Position numbers and translations under genes: made by a program. Positions 25,643 to 37,113 of a stretch of 64,000 bases of DNA are shown one piece after another (position 1 is the stretch's first letter; every line of letters starts with the position of its first letter). The stretch covers positions 89,982,347 to 90,046,346 of the forward strand of contig CM072887.1 of assembly GCA_037013685.1 (NCBI GenBank). Direction: 5' to 3'. The notes below the pieces were generated by a model. That model made no database searches. It saw only the letters and a list, made by a program, of their open reading frames with translations, and was not told the origin of the DNA. The stretch is from Acridotheres tristis. Lineage: Eukaryota > Chordata > Aves > Passeriformes > Sturnidae.

Positions 25643-28600
25643 CAGATTTAAGTTACACAAATTACAGTGGCAAGTGGCATCTTGCAGCAGCATCAGTAGT
25701 CTATCTGATAACTTGTTGCTAGGTAATATATTTAAGTATGAACAAAAATTATTTTAAAATAAGACCGCGCTACTTTTTTGCGATATTTTTTTTTGTTTTG
25801 CACACACAGGTCACATTCTTAAAATTTGCAATTCAGTCATTGTGTTTTACCCCAAACTGAAACTTGAAATAGTAGTTTCCTAATTAGGATGAATAATATT
25901 ATTATTTATTGATTATGCACTTTAGTTCATGTTTGTTGACCACTTTTAAGTAAAACAGACAAAGGTTTTGGATTCAGATGTAATAAGAATATTCCTATAA
26001 AAATGTATATGTATAAAAATTAAAGTAGTATGGAATGGGTCTCGTATTTTGGGCTATTTTTATATATCTTTATATATATTTAGCAAGCGATAAACCAGTA
26101 AATGTACTGAGTTTTTAAAAGCAGCACTTCGAGTTTATAATAGCTGGTGAGGGAAGACAGAGTCTCATGCACTACTGAACATTCTACTCCCTTTCTTGTA
26201 AATGAAAAGCTTTTACTGAGTTACCAGAATACTGGCTTTTTTAGTTAAATTGTTCACATGCTACTTTAATTAGATAATAGATTAAAGGTATAAAAATTCC
26301 TTGAGAATTCACTTCAAAAGAATTGTATGCTTAAAAATATTTTCATTAAATAATTACAAAAGATTAAATATGCAACCCAGAATGATGCGAGTATGTATTT
26401 TGGTGAGTAGATGTTGTCATAAAAATCAAATGAATTATTCTCCAGGATGAACTTCAGTAGATTAGAAGTTTGAAATATTTTGTATTTTGTGCACATCACC
26501 TATAGCCCCGTATCCTATATGATACCCACTTGACATGCCACCTTGTACCAACATATGCAGAAGGTGAATGGATACAAGCATAGAGGACACCTCTGTGAGT
26601 TTTGTGCTAGTAGAGCCTGTGGAGCTATGCTCTACGTGTAAAGATAATCCAATGTGAAATTACACCATGTTTTCAAGAAACCTGTTACCCACATGACAAT
26701 TATATCAAATACATTGCTAAAAATTACCACAAATGCAAAAAGAGATTGAATTATGGTTACTATGGAAACAGTAACATGCAGCTTCCTGACTTGATGCGTG
26801 CAAAATTTCAGCATTAATATCACGCTGATACATATTTTCACTTTTTTTCTTCACTTGAATAGGTGAAGATGGAGGTTGTGTATAATAATATATCCATTAA
26901 AGTTATATAGCTCTGTCATGCCATTTCTGTTAGCTGCAGAGTACATGTAGAGATTTACAGATGCTTTACTAGAGTAATTCTGCAGTGAAAAATTAAATGT
27001 TCTAAGCATATGTTTCTTAAAATGGAAGGAATATGATCTACCCACATAGTGTTTTTTATAGAAGGGTCAGTGGATAATCACGGATGTACAGAAAAGTACC
27101 GTATATGGAAAAAAAAAATTTGGAATTAGCCCTGTAAAAAGGGTGAAATTTATTTGCACAAATGGTTATAATCCTCAAGTTAGTTTGATTATCAAGTCTC
27201 GTCACTGGGGTTTATGTGCAGCCAGTGTATATATAGTGTGTACTCTTCCCCAGGTAGATAGCTATGGCATGTGAGACATGAAAACTGTGTCATATAAAAA
27301 CTTCATGGTGAGATCCAGTGTGCTGAGAATCAGGTTATTTCCCCGTGCAGAAGAGCACAGTAGCACAGCTGTGGCTGAGGGGATGGTGTTGAAGCAGCTC
27401 CAGCACGAGACACGATTTAGGCCTACATGCAGTGAGCACAGGTAATTTCTGTTTTGTCAGCTCTAGCACTGAGCTTTATCCCTAGGTCATTACTAGTACC
27501 TTATGTAGATAATTTAAAGCTTCTTCAGATATTCTGTGTTGCATTGCACTAACATAACTGTCTAACATGCCTTGGAGTACTAATGAATTCAAAGCTAATA
27601 AAATACTTAGGAAAAATGATACAATTTGAGATTCAATGTAATTGTTGTTTTTCAGGATCTCCAGGGCTTGTGGCTTGTTGCTGGGAGAGCAGAATACCTT
27701 TTAGCGACAAAAAAATATGAAGTATATCTTGAGAGAATGACTGAAAATGTGAATGGAGTAGGATGGGGAACCACAAAATTACATTTTTTATTATGACTGT
27801 ATATGGAAACATAGTACTGGAGCTCCCAAGACAGAGGTTGATAAATGATTCAAGCCTGGACTAGGGTTGATTGAACGAGCAGTTTCCAATTTTGCTGTCT
27901 TGCTAGTAATGTTTTTGTATGATATAGTATAGACAGAGGTCTCTATCATTTTTAATCGCTTTGTATGACCTTGGTGAGAGAAATGTTACACAACAGTGCT
28001 TTAAAAAAGCATGTCTGGTTATTGTCTATAGAGTGGGGTTTAGCAGATTTGACTTTACTTCTTCACTTTACTCCTTCATTAACATTTACTTGTCCAAGTA
28101 AGTCTCAGTGCCAGTCATCTCTGCAAGTAGAAGCTGGCATGTAAAAGCTGCTTTAATTCTTGTCAAAGTTAGTAAAAGTAACTGCGCAAATTTCTTGAAT
28201 ATTCAGTCTATAATAGGAGAACATGAGAGCTACATAGAGAAACCTCATTTTTTACTTTTGTGACATGTCATTTCATTAGCATATATATTTTATTTTCTTA
28301 GCGAAAACTTGTAAAATAATGACCTTGTTTAATAAAAATGAAACTGAATGCTAGCACAATATTTTTGGAAATGTTCAGAGATCTTAGGTTTGGCTGATTG
28401 TTGGTGGTATTTTGAAATTTCTTTTTTTCTTGTCTATATTATCATAGATACATTTATGCAACATCTCCAATTTCTTTATTGCTCTTATTTTGCTAAAGTG
28501 AGTTCAGGATAATTGTGTTTTTTAAGTTTTGGGGTTTTTTTTTGCCTGGGCCTCAATATAGTGTCTTTTATGAAGCATATGTAAATTCTAGTAATATATT

Positions 28601-30130
28601 CTACAATAATTTATTGTTCCTACTAGGTTACAAATTGATATTACAAAGTATGAATTTCAGAATTATATGGATTTTTTTTAATATTAGTTGTACACTCTTG
28701 ATTGATATTTATAAAGTTTTATTGCTAATTCTTTTAGAATACTATGGTAATTTCTATGCCAAAATAAAAAAAAATTTAAAAAGACATTTACTCTCATAAA
28801 CCTTTTGGTAAGGAAACAAAGGAGCTATTTATAAGATGTCTTTAAATTAATTCTTTTGTATGTTCAGGTTTGGTTTTTTTTTCTAGTTTGTGTTTTGTTT
28901 TGGATTTGAAGTCCAAAAGTTGGGGAGTATTTTAAGCAGTACAGCTGGTAGATGTGCTTGTGTGGAAAGCAAAATTCTAGAACTCACATGATATTTAATT
29001 GGAATGAGCATTTTGAAATTTTTGCTGGTAGAGCTCTTTTAAGTTATTTTTTGAGGTGTCAGTCATCAACCTGTTAAATACAGTAATGGCATAAGTCATA
29101 TCTCGTTCCTAAAATATTTAGAGTTTAAAGCAAACAGTTTGCAAATAAGTTTCAATTAGTTGATCAATTGTTTCTTTAATATTTTTAATAAGTGACTTTT
29201 ATATTAGTAAGGTGTGTGTGTCAGTAAATGATTATCAAGGGGATGATTTGTTCCTGATTTTCAGTGTCTGACTGCATCTATAGTCAAAAGGTGGTGGTAT
29301 CACCTGTAACTCCTTCTAGCTCTAATTTATCTGTCTTGGCTCCTGAGAGCAGTGAAATTGCTGTGATATAGGCTTAGGTATCTAATAAATATACGTGATT
29401 ACACATACTTGCAAAGGTAAATCTCACCTTTTTTTTTAATTTGTCAAAAGCAGTAAAGTCAGCAGCAACAAAGTTTTCTCTTAAATTTGTGAGAAATATG
29501 AGCAAAACTTGTATGTAAGCAAAATCTTTCAAATGTTTCCTTTTCCCCTGCAGTGAGAGGCAGGAAGGATGCTGTTGTTTGATCACAGCTACTAAATACA
29601 AACGTCTCTCTTCCATCAGGTGTAAAATTATTGTGAGTCCCTTTCAACTCTCCTCTCTTCCTCCTCTCCTCCTCCTCTCCTCCTCTCCTCCTCCTCTCTA
29701 AAATTCATTAAATGAAAAAATCATTTATAGGTGTTTATAGAAAGGGACATTTATATAAAACTAACTTAATAGAAATGCTTAAAATTAAAGGTTTATTAAT
29801 TTATTTTTCATAGATTTAATAAGATAGTCAAATATATAAAACATCATGTAGGATGTGCATTATGTCAGAGGAACCTCATCAGATAGTAACCCTAAATCAC
29901 TGCAGCATCACTGAATCTCATCTGAACTGTTTGCAGCCACCACCAGATGCTCAGTGATTGCTAAGAAGTTTTGACATAGCATAAAGTCTTCATGGAAGTT
30001 CTGTGCCTTATTCATCTCCTTTGTCTTACAAAAATACTTTCGCTCCTCTCTAGAATCTGTGTTAGTTTGCCTTATTATTTGTAGCAGTGACTGTAAAGGC
30101 CTTGTGCAGCTATTTGCTTCCACTGGTTGC
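25643..30130. other. AT-rich unique sequence, no gene recognised
   Basis: No recognisable gene or mobile element. The interval includes AT alternations near 26055-26080, a T-rich patch near 28515-28550, and the pyrimidine tract at 29648-29699 listed separately. Open frames are below 100 codons and resemble nothing known to me. Confidence 0.55.
29648..29699. repeat. 52-nt pure pyrimidine tract (CTC/CTCCT pattern)
   Basis: All 52 bases are C or T, built from irregular CTCCT and CTC units, so the opposite strand is pure purine. Tracts of this kind with mirror symmetry can form intramolecular triplex (H-DNA) and are prone to length change. There is no sign that this one belongs to a gene promoter. 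Confidence 0.93.
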
Positions 30131-30858
30131 CTTATTGTCTTGGTTTGAAAAGACAGTTATGGTTTAAGGAAAGGCAGGAGCCCCTTTTCTGCAATGCAGA
30201 GTACACCCCCCCCTCCCTTTTAATTATTTTAGGTCCAAATCAGACGCTTTCAGGCAGGAGATATGGGGATGTGAATAACAGTTCTTTACTGGTATTTAAC
30301 AAGGCAGAAAACAACAACAGCTATAAGAAAAATTGGCAACAGAACAGAACAGTCTAGCTCTGCTCCAGTCCCTTTTGGCCTCAGGCCGTGTCCCTGTGCT
30401 CAGTTACCGGTGCTGTGGGGGCAGGGCGGGTCCCGCGCAGTTGCAGAGGGCTGGAGTGATGGCGGCGGAGGCCCGGAGGTGAGCGGGGAGGGGAAGGTGA
30501 CTCCCCCTCACGGTGTCGGTCGTGGTGCTCCGCAGAGTGTCCGGAGATAGTAGGGTGAGATGGGAGAGCAGCAGAGCGATGTCCCAGGCAGGGAGCGTGG
30601 ATCTCAGCGCGGAGATGTCAGGGGGAGATGCCAGAGCGAAGCACGGGGCGTCCTGTCACTCCACGAGCCCAGCGAGAGAGAGTCCCCTCCCCCGCCCCCT
30701 CTCCCACCTTTCCTTTTCCGGTTCCCCCCCTCCTCCTCCACCCACCCCCCTACGAGAGAACATTATCTATGTTTTAAGGTGTAGCCACAACTACTTAACA
30801 TAACAATGGGAGGAATTCACAGAAAGAAAAGGGGAGCAATCCAACTGCTAACACTTAT
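30131..30858 (-). mobile_element. Solo LTR of an avian endogenous retrovirus (ERVL type) with 5-bp target-site duplication
   Basis: The LTR runs from 30853 to 30136 on the minus strand (718 bp), beginning TGTTAGCAG and ending AAACCAAGACA on that strand, with the canonical TGT...ACA ends. It is flanked by an exact 5-bp duplication, CTTAT, at 30131-30135 and 30854-30858, so both boundaries are certain and the insertion is complete. The duplication length fits the ERVL class. The terminal segments resemble passerine LTRs recalled from zebra finch, including the motif AAAGAACTGTTATTC downstream of an AGTAAA that may act as the poly(A) signal. No internal gag-pol sequence is present, so the provirus was lost by recombination between its two LTRs. 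The core at 30400-30720 is very CpG-rich. Confidence 0.9.
30400..30720 (-). promoter_or_regulatory. CpG-rich promoter-like core of the solo LTR
   Basis: This segment inside the minus-strand LTR is far richer in G, C and CpG than any other part of the window except the minisatellite at 17.8 kb. On the minus strand it contains a GC-box (Sp1-type) GGGGGCGGGG at about 30689-30699, upstream of the presumed transcript start, which fits a U3/R promoter without an obvious TATA box. Promoter function is inferred from LTR layout and composition. The sequence does not show whether it is methylated or active. Confidence 0.45.
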
Positions 30859-32805
30859 CTTTTCAGCTGAAGATAAGTTGTTTCAGAAATGCACAAATAA
30901 TTTGTAGTTAAGTACTGTAGACTTGCTATCTTCAAAGTATTATTCTAATGCTGAGTGGCAAGGAGAAAGGTGTTCCCACACCTAATTGCCATAACTCTCC
31001 TTCCCCACAAGCTAGATGATGCATTTCTGATTTTGTGCTGTACTGGTACAAGAGGAGTGATTAAAAAGCCATTGAGGAATTCTGTCATAGCTTGAATCAC
31101 AGCAAGACAAAGCCATCATGTTGACTTTCTGATTGCCTCCTGTGTACTCTTACGTATAGGTTATGCAAGAAGGAATTAAGTGACATAGCAGAATGCATTT
31201 CCTGCTGTGTAGTAGCTCTACCGATTCTGCTAAGACTCTCGTAAGAAACAGTGCCAGCTTCTGGGGCCTTGTTTGTTCCCTGCAGTTTGAGATATGTGTT
31301 CTTGAAAAAGGAGAAGTTATAGAAACATCAAGTTGCTTTTTAAACTGATTTCACAAAAGCTCAATTAAATGGTGATTTGATCTTATACAGCACAAATATT
31401 ATTTGCCTGGCAGAAATAACTGTGTGACTTCAGATTGGGTAGCACTTTCCTGTAGATGTCTGGACATGTTTCATAGGCATGTGTATTGTGAAAGACTTGA
31501 ATTTTTACTTTCATCCTTAAAAAAGACATATATAAGCATTGAACTGAGGACTAGAACTTTAGGCTTAAAGCAGTCTAAAGGTCTGACTTTAAATCCTGAA
31601 ATTGCTATCCAACTCCTGTTGGATTTAGGATTAAATGTGTAACAGGGTCTAGGTACTATGCTGCTTAAAAAGGCACAGATAGGTTTTATCTTTTTAGATC
31701 CAGCAGTATGTGTTTGCTCCAAGTGCCTGTTCAAGACAAAGCATGATTTTTACTATTGCTATGAAGAATGCAGGTGTCTTGAAAATTAATCCTTCAATCC
31801 ATTGTTTAGAAAATGAAGTGGCCACTGTGTATCAGAATATTGGGAAGATTACTGTGAACTAACTGCTGGTATGTTCAGGACATGCAGGCACACCCTCAAA
31901 GATTAAAGAAAAGCAAGCTGATTATACAAGTTTCCTATACCTCTTTTTCAGCTTTTCTTAACTTGATATTTCAGTCCCCATACAGCTCTCATGCTGATGT
32001 CATTAACTGAGCAGTTTGGTATGACATAATTCCATCCTCTTTGAATTAGTGGTGGCAGTTAGATTGCTATTATTGATAGTGCCTGCAGGCAGGGAACCAT
32101 TAAAGTGTCATAAACTTAGCAACCTTCTATGACATAATACTAATATTTTAAATTTAGTTGTTACAGTTAGGTTGCATCCCAAGAGTCCCTACTCTTGTAC
32201 CTGGTTGTGTGAGAGGATAGGATGCAACTTTTCTAAGAACTTCTAAACCCTGTATTTCTTAAAATATTTGAATAATATTTTCCAGTAGTATATATGGCAG
32301 AAATATTTTCCATTTGCTTTTTTTAAAGTAGAAGATGACAAATAATAGGAGAGCATTTTTTCATCAGCTTTCATAGCTTTCAGTATAATTTAGAATGTGT
32401 GATTGATAACTGGATAAACTAGGGTTCAAACGAGATAGAAGGAACTTAGTGTTTTGAAAAAAGTGTAGCTAAAACTTTTGCCAACGATCAGTGTACAGAT
32501 GATTGTGACTGTTTTCTTTATAGCTTTCTCCACATTCTGGCATTTAATGTCTACAAAGAAACTTTAGTAGGATGCTAAATCATGAACACACGGGATAAAA
32601 ATTTTAAGTTGCATACTAATATTACATTTTAAAACTGGGAAGAGTTTTAACATATGCATGCACGGTGGTAAGAGTGTAAGGAAGTTTAGCAAATTTCTGT
32701 TTTCCATTGGTATTCAGCATGTCATGGGAGCAGTAAGTCAGGACTATTGGCATGCTTATGAAAGCTCATTCACCAAAGGATATGCTTTTGATGTATTAGC
32801 TAGCT

Positions 32806-32895
32806 AAAAATGCAGAGATGAATTTGGCAGAATTCTTCAAAGGAACATGAATAAAAATGCAGAAAGGAATTTGGCAGAATTCTTCAAGGAAATAC
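32806..32895. repeat. 47-bp tandem duplication, two copies
   Basis: The sequence starting AAAAATGCAGAGATGAATTT at 32806 recurs at 32853 as AAAAATGCAGAAAGGAATTT, and both continue with TGGCAGAATTCTTCAA. The period is 47 bp and the second copy is nearly complete. The few differences suggest an old local duplication by slippage or unequal exchange. No coding frame is associated with it. Confidence 0.9.
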
Positions 32896-35800
32896 TTTTT
32901 TAAAAAAAAAATTAACTCTTTTTTCCAAAGAACATCAAGGATTCCCTGGGCTTTTTGAGTTATAAATGTTTTTAAATTTCTCCACAGCAAGTCCAGCATT
33001 GCTTCTCAGTATCTGAAAATGCCACTGTTTGCTATAGTGTAGGTTTTAATTCAGCTAGTAGGTACATAAACCTCCCCTGCTGATTTTGAACAGCAGGTTT
33101 GGAAAAACATTTCTCTGAGAATTTTTCAAGTGTGTGGATTACAGATAGTGGCATACCTAGCTAAAGAGATTAAGAAATCAGATATCATACTGAAGTATAT
33201 CTCTGAGAGCAACCAGGATGCTTTGTGACTGAATTTAGTATTGGGACTCACATGTATAAACAGATAAAAAACAACACTTAAGTAAGTTAAGCCAGACAAT
33301 TTATCATCAAAATCAGCTTGTTTAAACAACTATGCTGTAAAAATGAGAATCCAGCAAGTAGTGCACATAGAATTTGATTTTCTAAGGAACTAAGCTTGAA
33401 AGTGACAGTTCAGTCAAATGACACATAAAGATTCAGTTGCAGCTAGCTCTGTGAGGACTGTAGAAGGATGCAGAACCAACCAACCAGAAAACCAGCAGGT
33501 ATGTATCAAAGCTCGTAAGTAAATCACATCATTGGACAACATTAGAGGTATTAGCCAGTCTCGTGGCAGTGGTCACAAGGAAGACCATTTAAAATAATAA
33601 TGAGAAATTCAGTGTTGCTTTTCAGTTACTCTTCTGGAAATTCTTAGTAGCCAGAATTAAAGAAATTAAATGGGAAAGAATAATACAATGTTGATTTTTA
33701 AGAACTTCTTTGCATATTTTCTTCATTAGAAAAAACAAAAATTAGGAAAATAAAATGTCTTGTACTGTGTTGTTCACCTGCAGCCTATTGGTGTTTCTTT
33801 CCTGCTGTCTTCTCCATCTGCTTTAAATTAATTTCTTAAATGTCCCCTCCTTAAAATAAGTCCTTATTAATCTCATAAGGAAAAAAGAAAAAGAAATAAC
33901 AAACACAAATACTTTTTGTTGAATTGAAAACAATTAGAACACAATAGGGAGATGAGCAAGGCAAGAAAAACACAATACCAATTATGAATAATCTAAAAGG
34001 TAATAAAATCTGTCAGATCCTGGGATTTACATAGAACTTATAAATTGCTTTTTCCAGGGAAAACTGATATTTTAATTAACGAAACTTTTCATTAGTGGTG
34101 AGATTAGGATTTTACTTAGTGCAACCAAAATGCTCTCTTAAGATAATGAATAGTAGTAAAAAAATGTAACAGTATATTAGTTATGAATATATAAGAAACA
34201 GCCTAATTCAGCAATACTCTCCTTTTTATTCATCCACTTTGCATTTCACCTGTTTGGTTTCCCTAGGAACATGAGACCTATCCATGTCTGCTAATTGAAT
34301 TCACATCTCTAACTCTTCATACTTTTTATGCATACATATTCCTTTAGCAGACAGGTAATTTTCTTCCTTTTTCAAGCTTATTTATCTTTAGTATATATAT
34401 TTTTAATTTAATTCCTCACTTTTTTTGTTAAGGAATCTCTTCCTCTCACATTTGTTTCAGTGACTGGATATCATGCATTTCTTCTCTATGACTTTTGGTC
34501 ATGATGGCTTATTGCTGCAGATATACTGTGTTTATGTGCTTATATAGGTTTCTTTTATAAAAAAAAGTCTATTAAAATTACTGAAATGAGTGTATATTTA
34601 GAGGGTGAGTTTTGTATCTAAGTTAAGAGAGCATATCAGAATCTTAATGACAGCTTTGGTCCTGCTTTTGTAGCAGTACAGTGCAGCTAAAGTGGAAGTG
34701 AATGTAAAAAGGACAGTTGTAATTGAAGGGTAGATTGCAGACACTATGAAATTATTCTTTTAAGAACTGAAACCTTTTCTGCTGTAATATGTTGTAGTAG
34801 TAGCATAGCTTTGAAATTAAGCATGATGAAATTTACACACTATGTTAACCTTGCATAAAGGTTGGGAAGGAAAAAATTTCCATGTAAAATGTGTTCTTAA
34901 TTTTATCTTTGGTGTTCTGACTGAGGCTGCAGGCACAGACCTTAGCCCAAGTGAGATAGAGAGCAGGAGGCTTCTGCTAAGCTCCAAATACCCCTGCATG
35001 TTGAGTGACTGCTGTGAAGTCTTTTCATTAGCTAATGTGGTGACATTCAGCAGATCACTCACCTTTGGCCACCTTATTTACTGTCTATTTAAATATGATG
35101 GGCTGCTCTTTCTCCATACATTTCTTGTCATCTCCACTTGCTCTTTTCTGTAATCTGTAATCTGGCCTATATTGCCAATTATTGTTTTCATATATTTGTA
35201 TGTAATTAGAGATTAATTACATTTGACTGTTCTAGGGACTAGAGTAGAGGCTCTGCTTGCTAGGCAAGTGACTACCGACAAATGAATTTATAAAGATCCA
35301 CTAGATTTGTGGGGAAGAGTCTTCCATGTTGCAGGAAAACATTATTTCTTTCCTTGCCTTTCTGTTTCTGCAGAACTAAGGAAATATTCAGGAGCCCAAG
35401 AATATATTGACATTCTATTATTCACTTTTATTACTCATATGAAAACATATTCTAAGATATTTTGGGGGGGTAATTGCTGTCAGGTAAGAAAGAACACTTT
35501 GAAAAAAATTACAAATGAAACTCTGGTTTCTCTGCTACATCTATTGTAAATTTAGAAGACTGAAGAAAACATTTCAGTCATCCATGCACCATACTCCAGA
35601 ATGCTCTTTGCATACATTCAGTCTTTCAAGAGGGATTTGGGTCTTCTAAAAGTCTACTTACACTGTTCTTCAATTTAAGCAGTTGAGTAGACTAAAATAA
35701 GAAAACAATTTTTCAGTAGTTAGCAGAAATTCCTACAGGTAAGAAGTGAGTTTGTAAATGCCTTAATATTTGGTGCTGGCAAATACGAACATGCATTAGG

Positions 35801-37087
35801 TTGTGCCCAGATGATGACCTCAAGCTGAGATGACCTGTCAGTCTGATGAAATATTCTACTTTGAATGTGCTGAATGGTTTGCAATGCAACTTCTGCCTGG
35901 GAAGTCCATGCTTTGAAACAGTGATTCTTACGTGACTGTAAGGGGAAAAGCAGGTTACTCAAAATTTTCCCTTTTCTCTGTTTCATCTCATACTATATAC
36001 TCTAGTAAAATAGAAGACTTAACTTGCTGGTCATTGGCTACCTTGATTCATAGGTAGAGCTTTATATGTCATAGGGAGCCCAAGTTTGGTCCCTTGAGTG
36101 CAGAAGAGAAGGTCCTGACTGTTGTCAATAATCATAATCTTAACTGGCAGCCCAGGAGGTGTTAGCTGTCTCTGCTAAAAAGGTACACTATTTTTATTCA
36201 ACTTGTTCCAAACAGGTTTAGGTGTTATTTTGTCTCCAGTGTAGCACTCTGAATTTTTCTTTGTTGAACTATATTACTCTGCTTAGTGAAGTATATTTTC
36301 AAAAAGAAATTTGTTTAAGTTTATAACAGTTTAAAATGCTTTCGTTTTTATGCAAGTAATTCTGAATTGTAGACCTGCCTCACATTCTTTTCAGTCCCTG
36401 TAGCAAGCATGTCGCTTTTTGTAAAAACACATGTTTATAAAAGTACCAATTTTTAATATAAGATTTAGAGTTTTTAGGGGGTCAAAATTTATTGTGTCTC
36501 TCAGCATTGTATGATGTTGATTCAGGATTCAAACTACTAGACAAAAGTGATTCAATATAACTCACATGCTAATATGTGGATTTTAATAGTTTCTAAAGGG
36601 AAGGAAATGATTTGGCTCTTTTTCATTTAACAATCTAAGGGCATATGTAAATGACACATAGGAATAAAGTCCGGGCTACATACTTGCCCTATGTAAATTC
36701 TAATTCAAGTCGAGTTTAAGTAAGATAGAACAGAGTCACCAAATCAAATACTACTAATGCTTAAAGTGAAACATAAATTACATGAAATTTTCACAGTCTG
36801 TACAATTAATTGAAAGTATGTTCAGCTGGAATTTTCCTCTCTATGTTTGATGGTACTTGTGTAAGTTGCTGGCAGTCAATATGGCTGCAGTCGTAATCAC
36901 AGGTAGGAATAGGCATCTCCAGAGATGCCTGGGAAAGGTCAGACTGATCTTTTTCCAGGCATGCCTATCTCTGTATTGACTATATGGAATCTAAGGTTAC
37001 CTGCTGAAATTAAATTATTCTCTCGCACAAACATTCAAAAACACCTGGTAATCCATTTTAAATACTCACGTCCTAGAATAAAAAGAA

Positions 37088-37113
37088 TTTTTCATTCAGA
37101 TTTTTCATTCAGA
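37088..37113. repeat. 13-bp tandem duplication
   Basis: Two identical adjacent copies of TTTTTCATTCAGA. A simple local duplication with no evident function. Confidence 0.9.

Noticed and set aside
25248..25643. 131-codon minus-strand open frame as a possible host gene
   Set aside because: Its start (KLELELKMARN... NIFKYINGK) matches the region before the reverse transcriptase in CR1 ORF2, so it is part of the LINE and not a host gene.
30513..30803. Open frames of 96 and 74 codons inside the solo LTR
   Set aside because: They lie in the CpG-rich LTR core, are Ser/Pro-rich by composition and match no retroviral or host protein I recognise.
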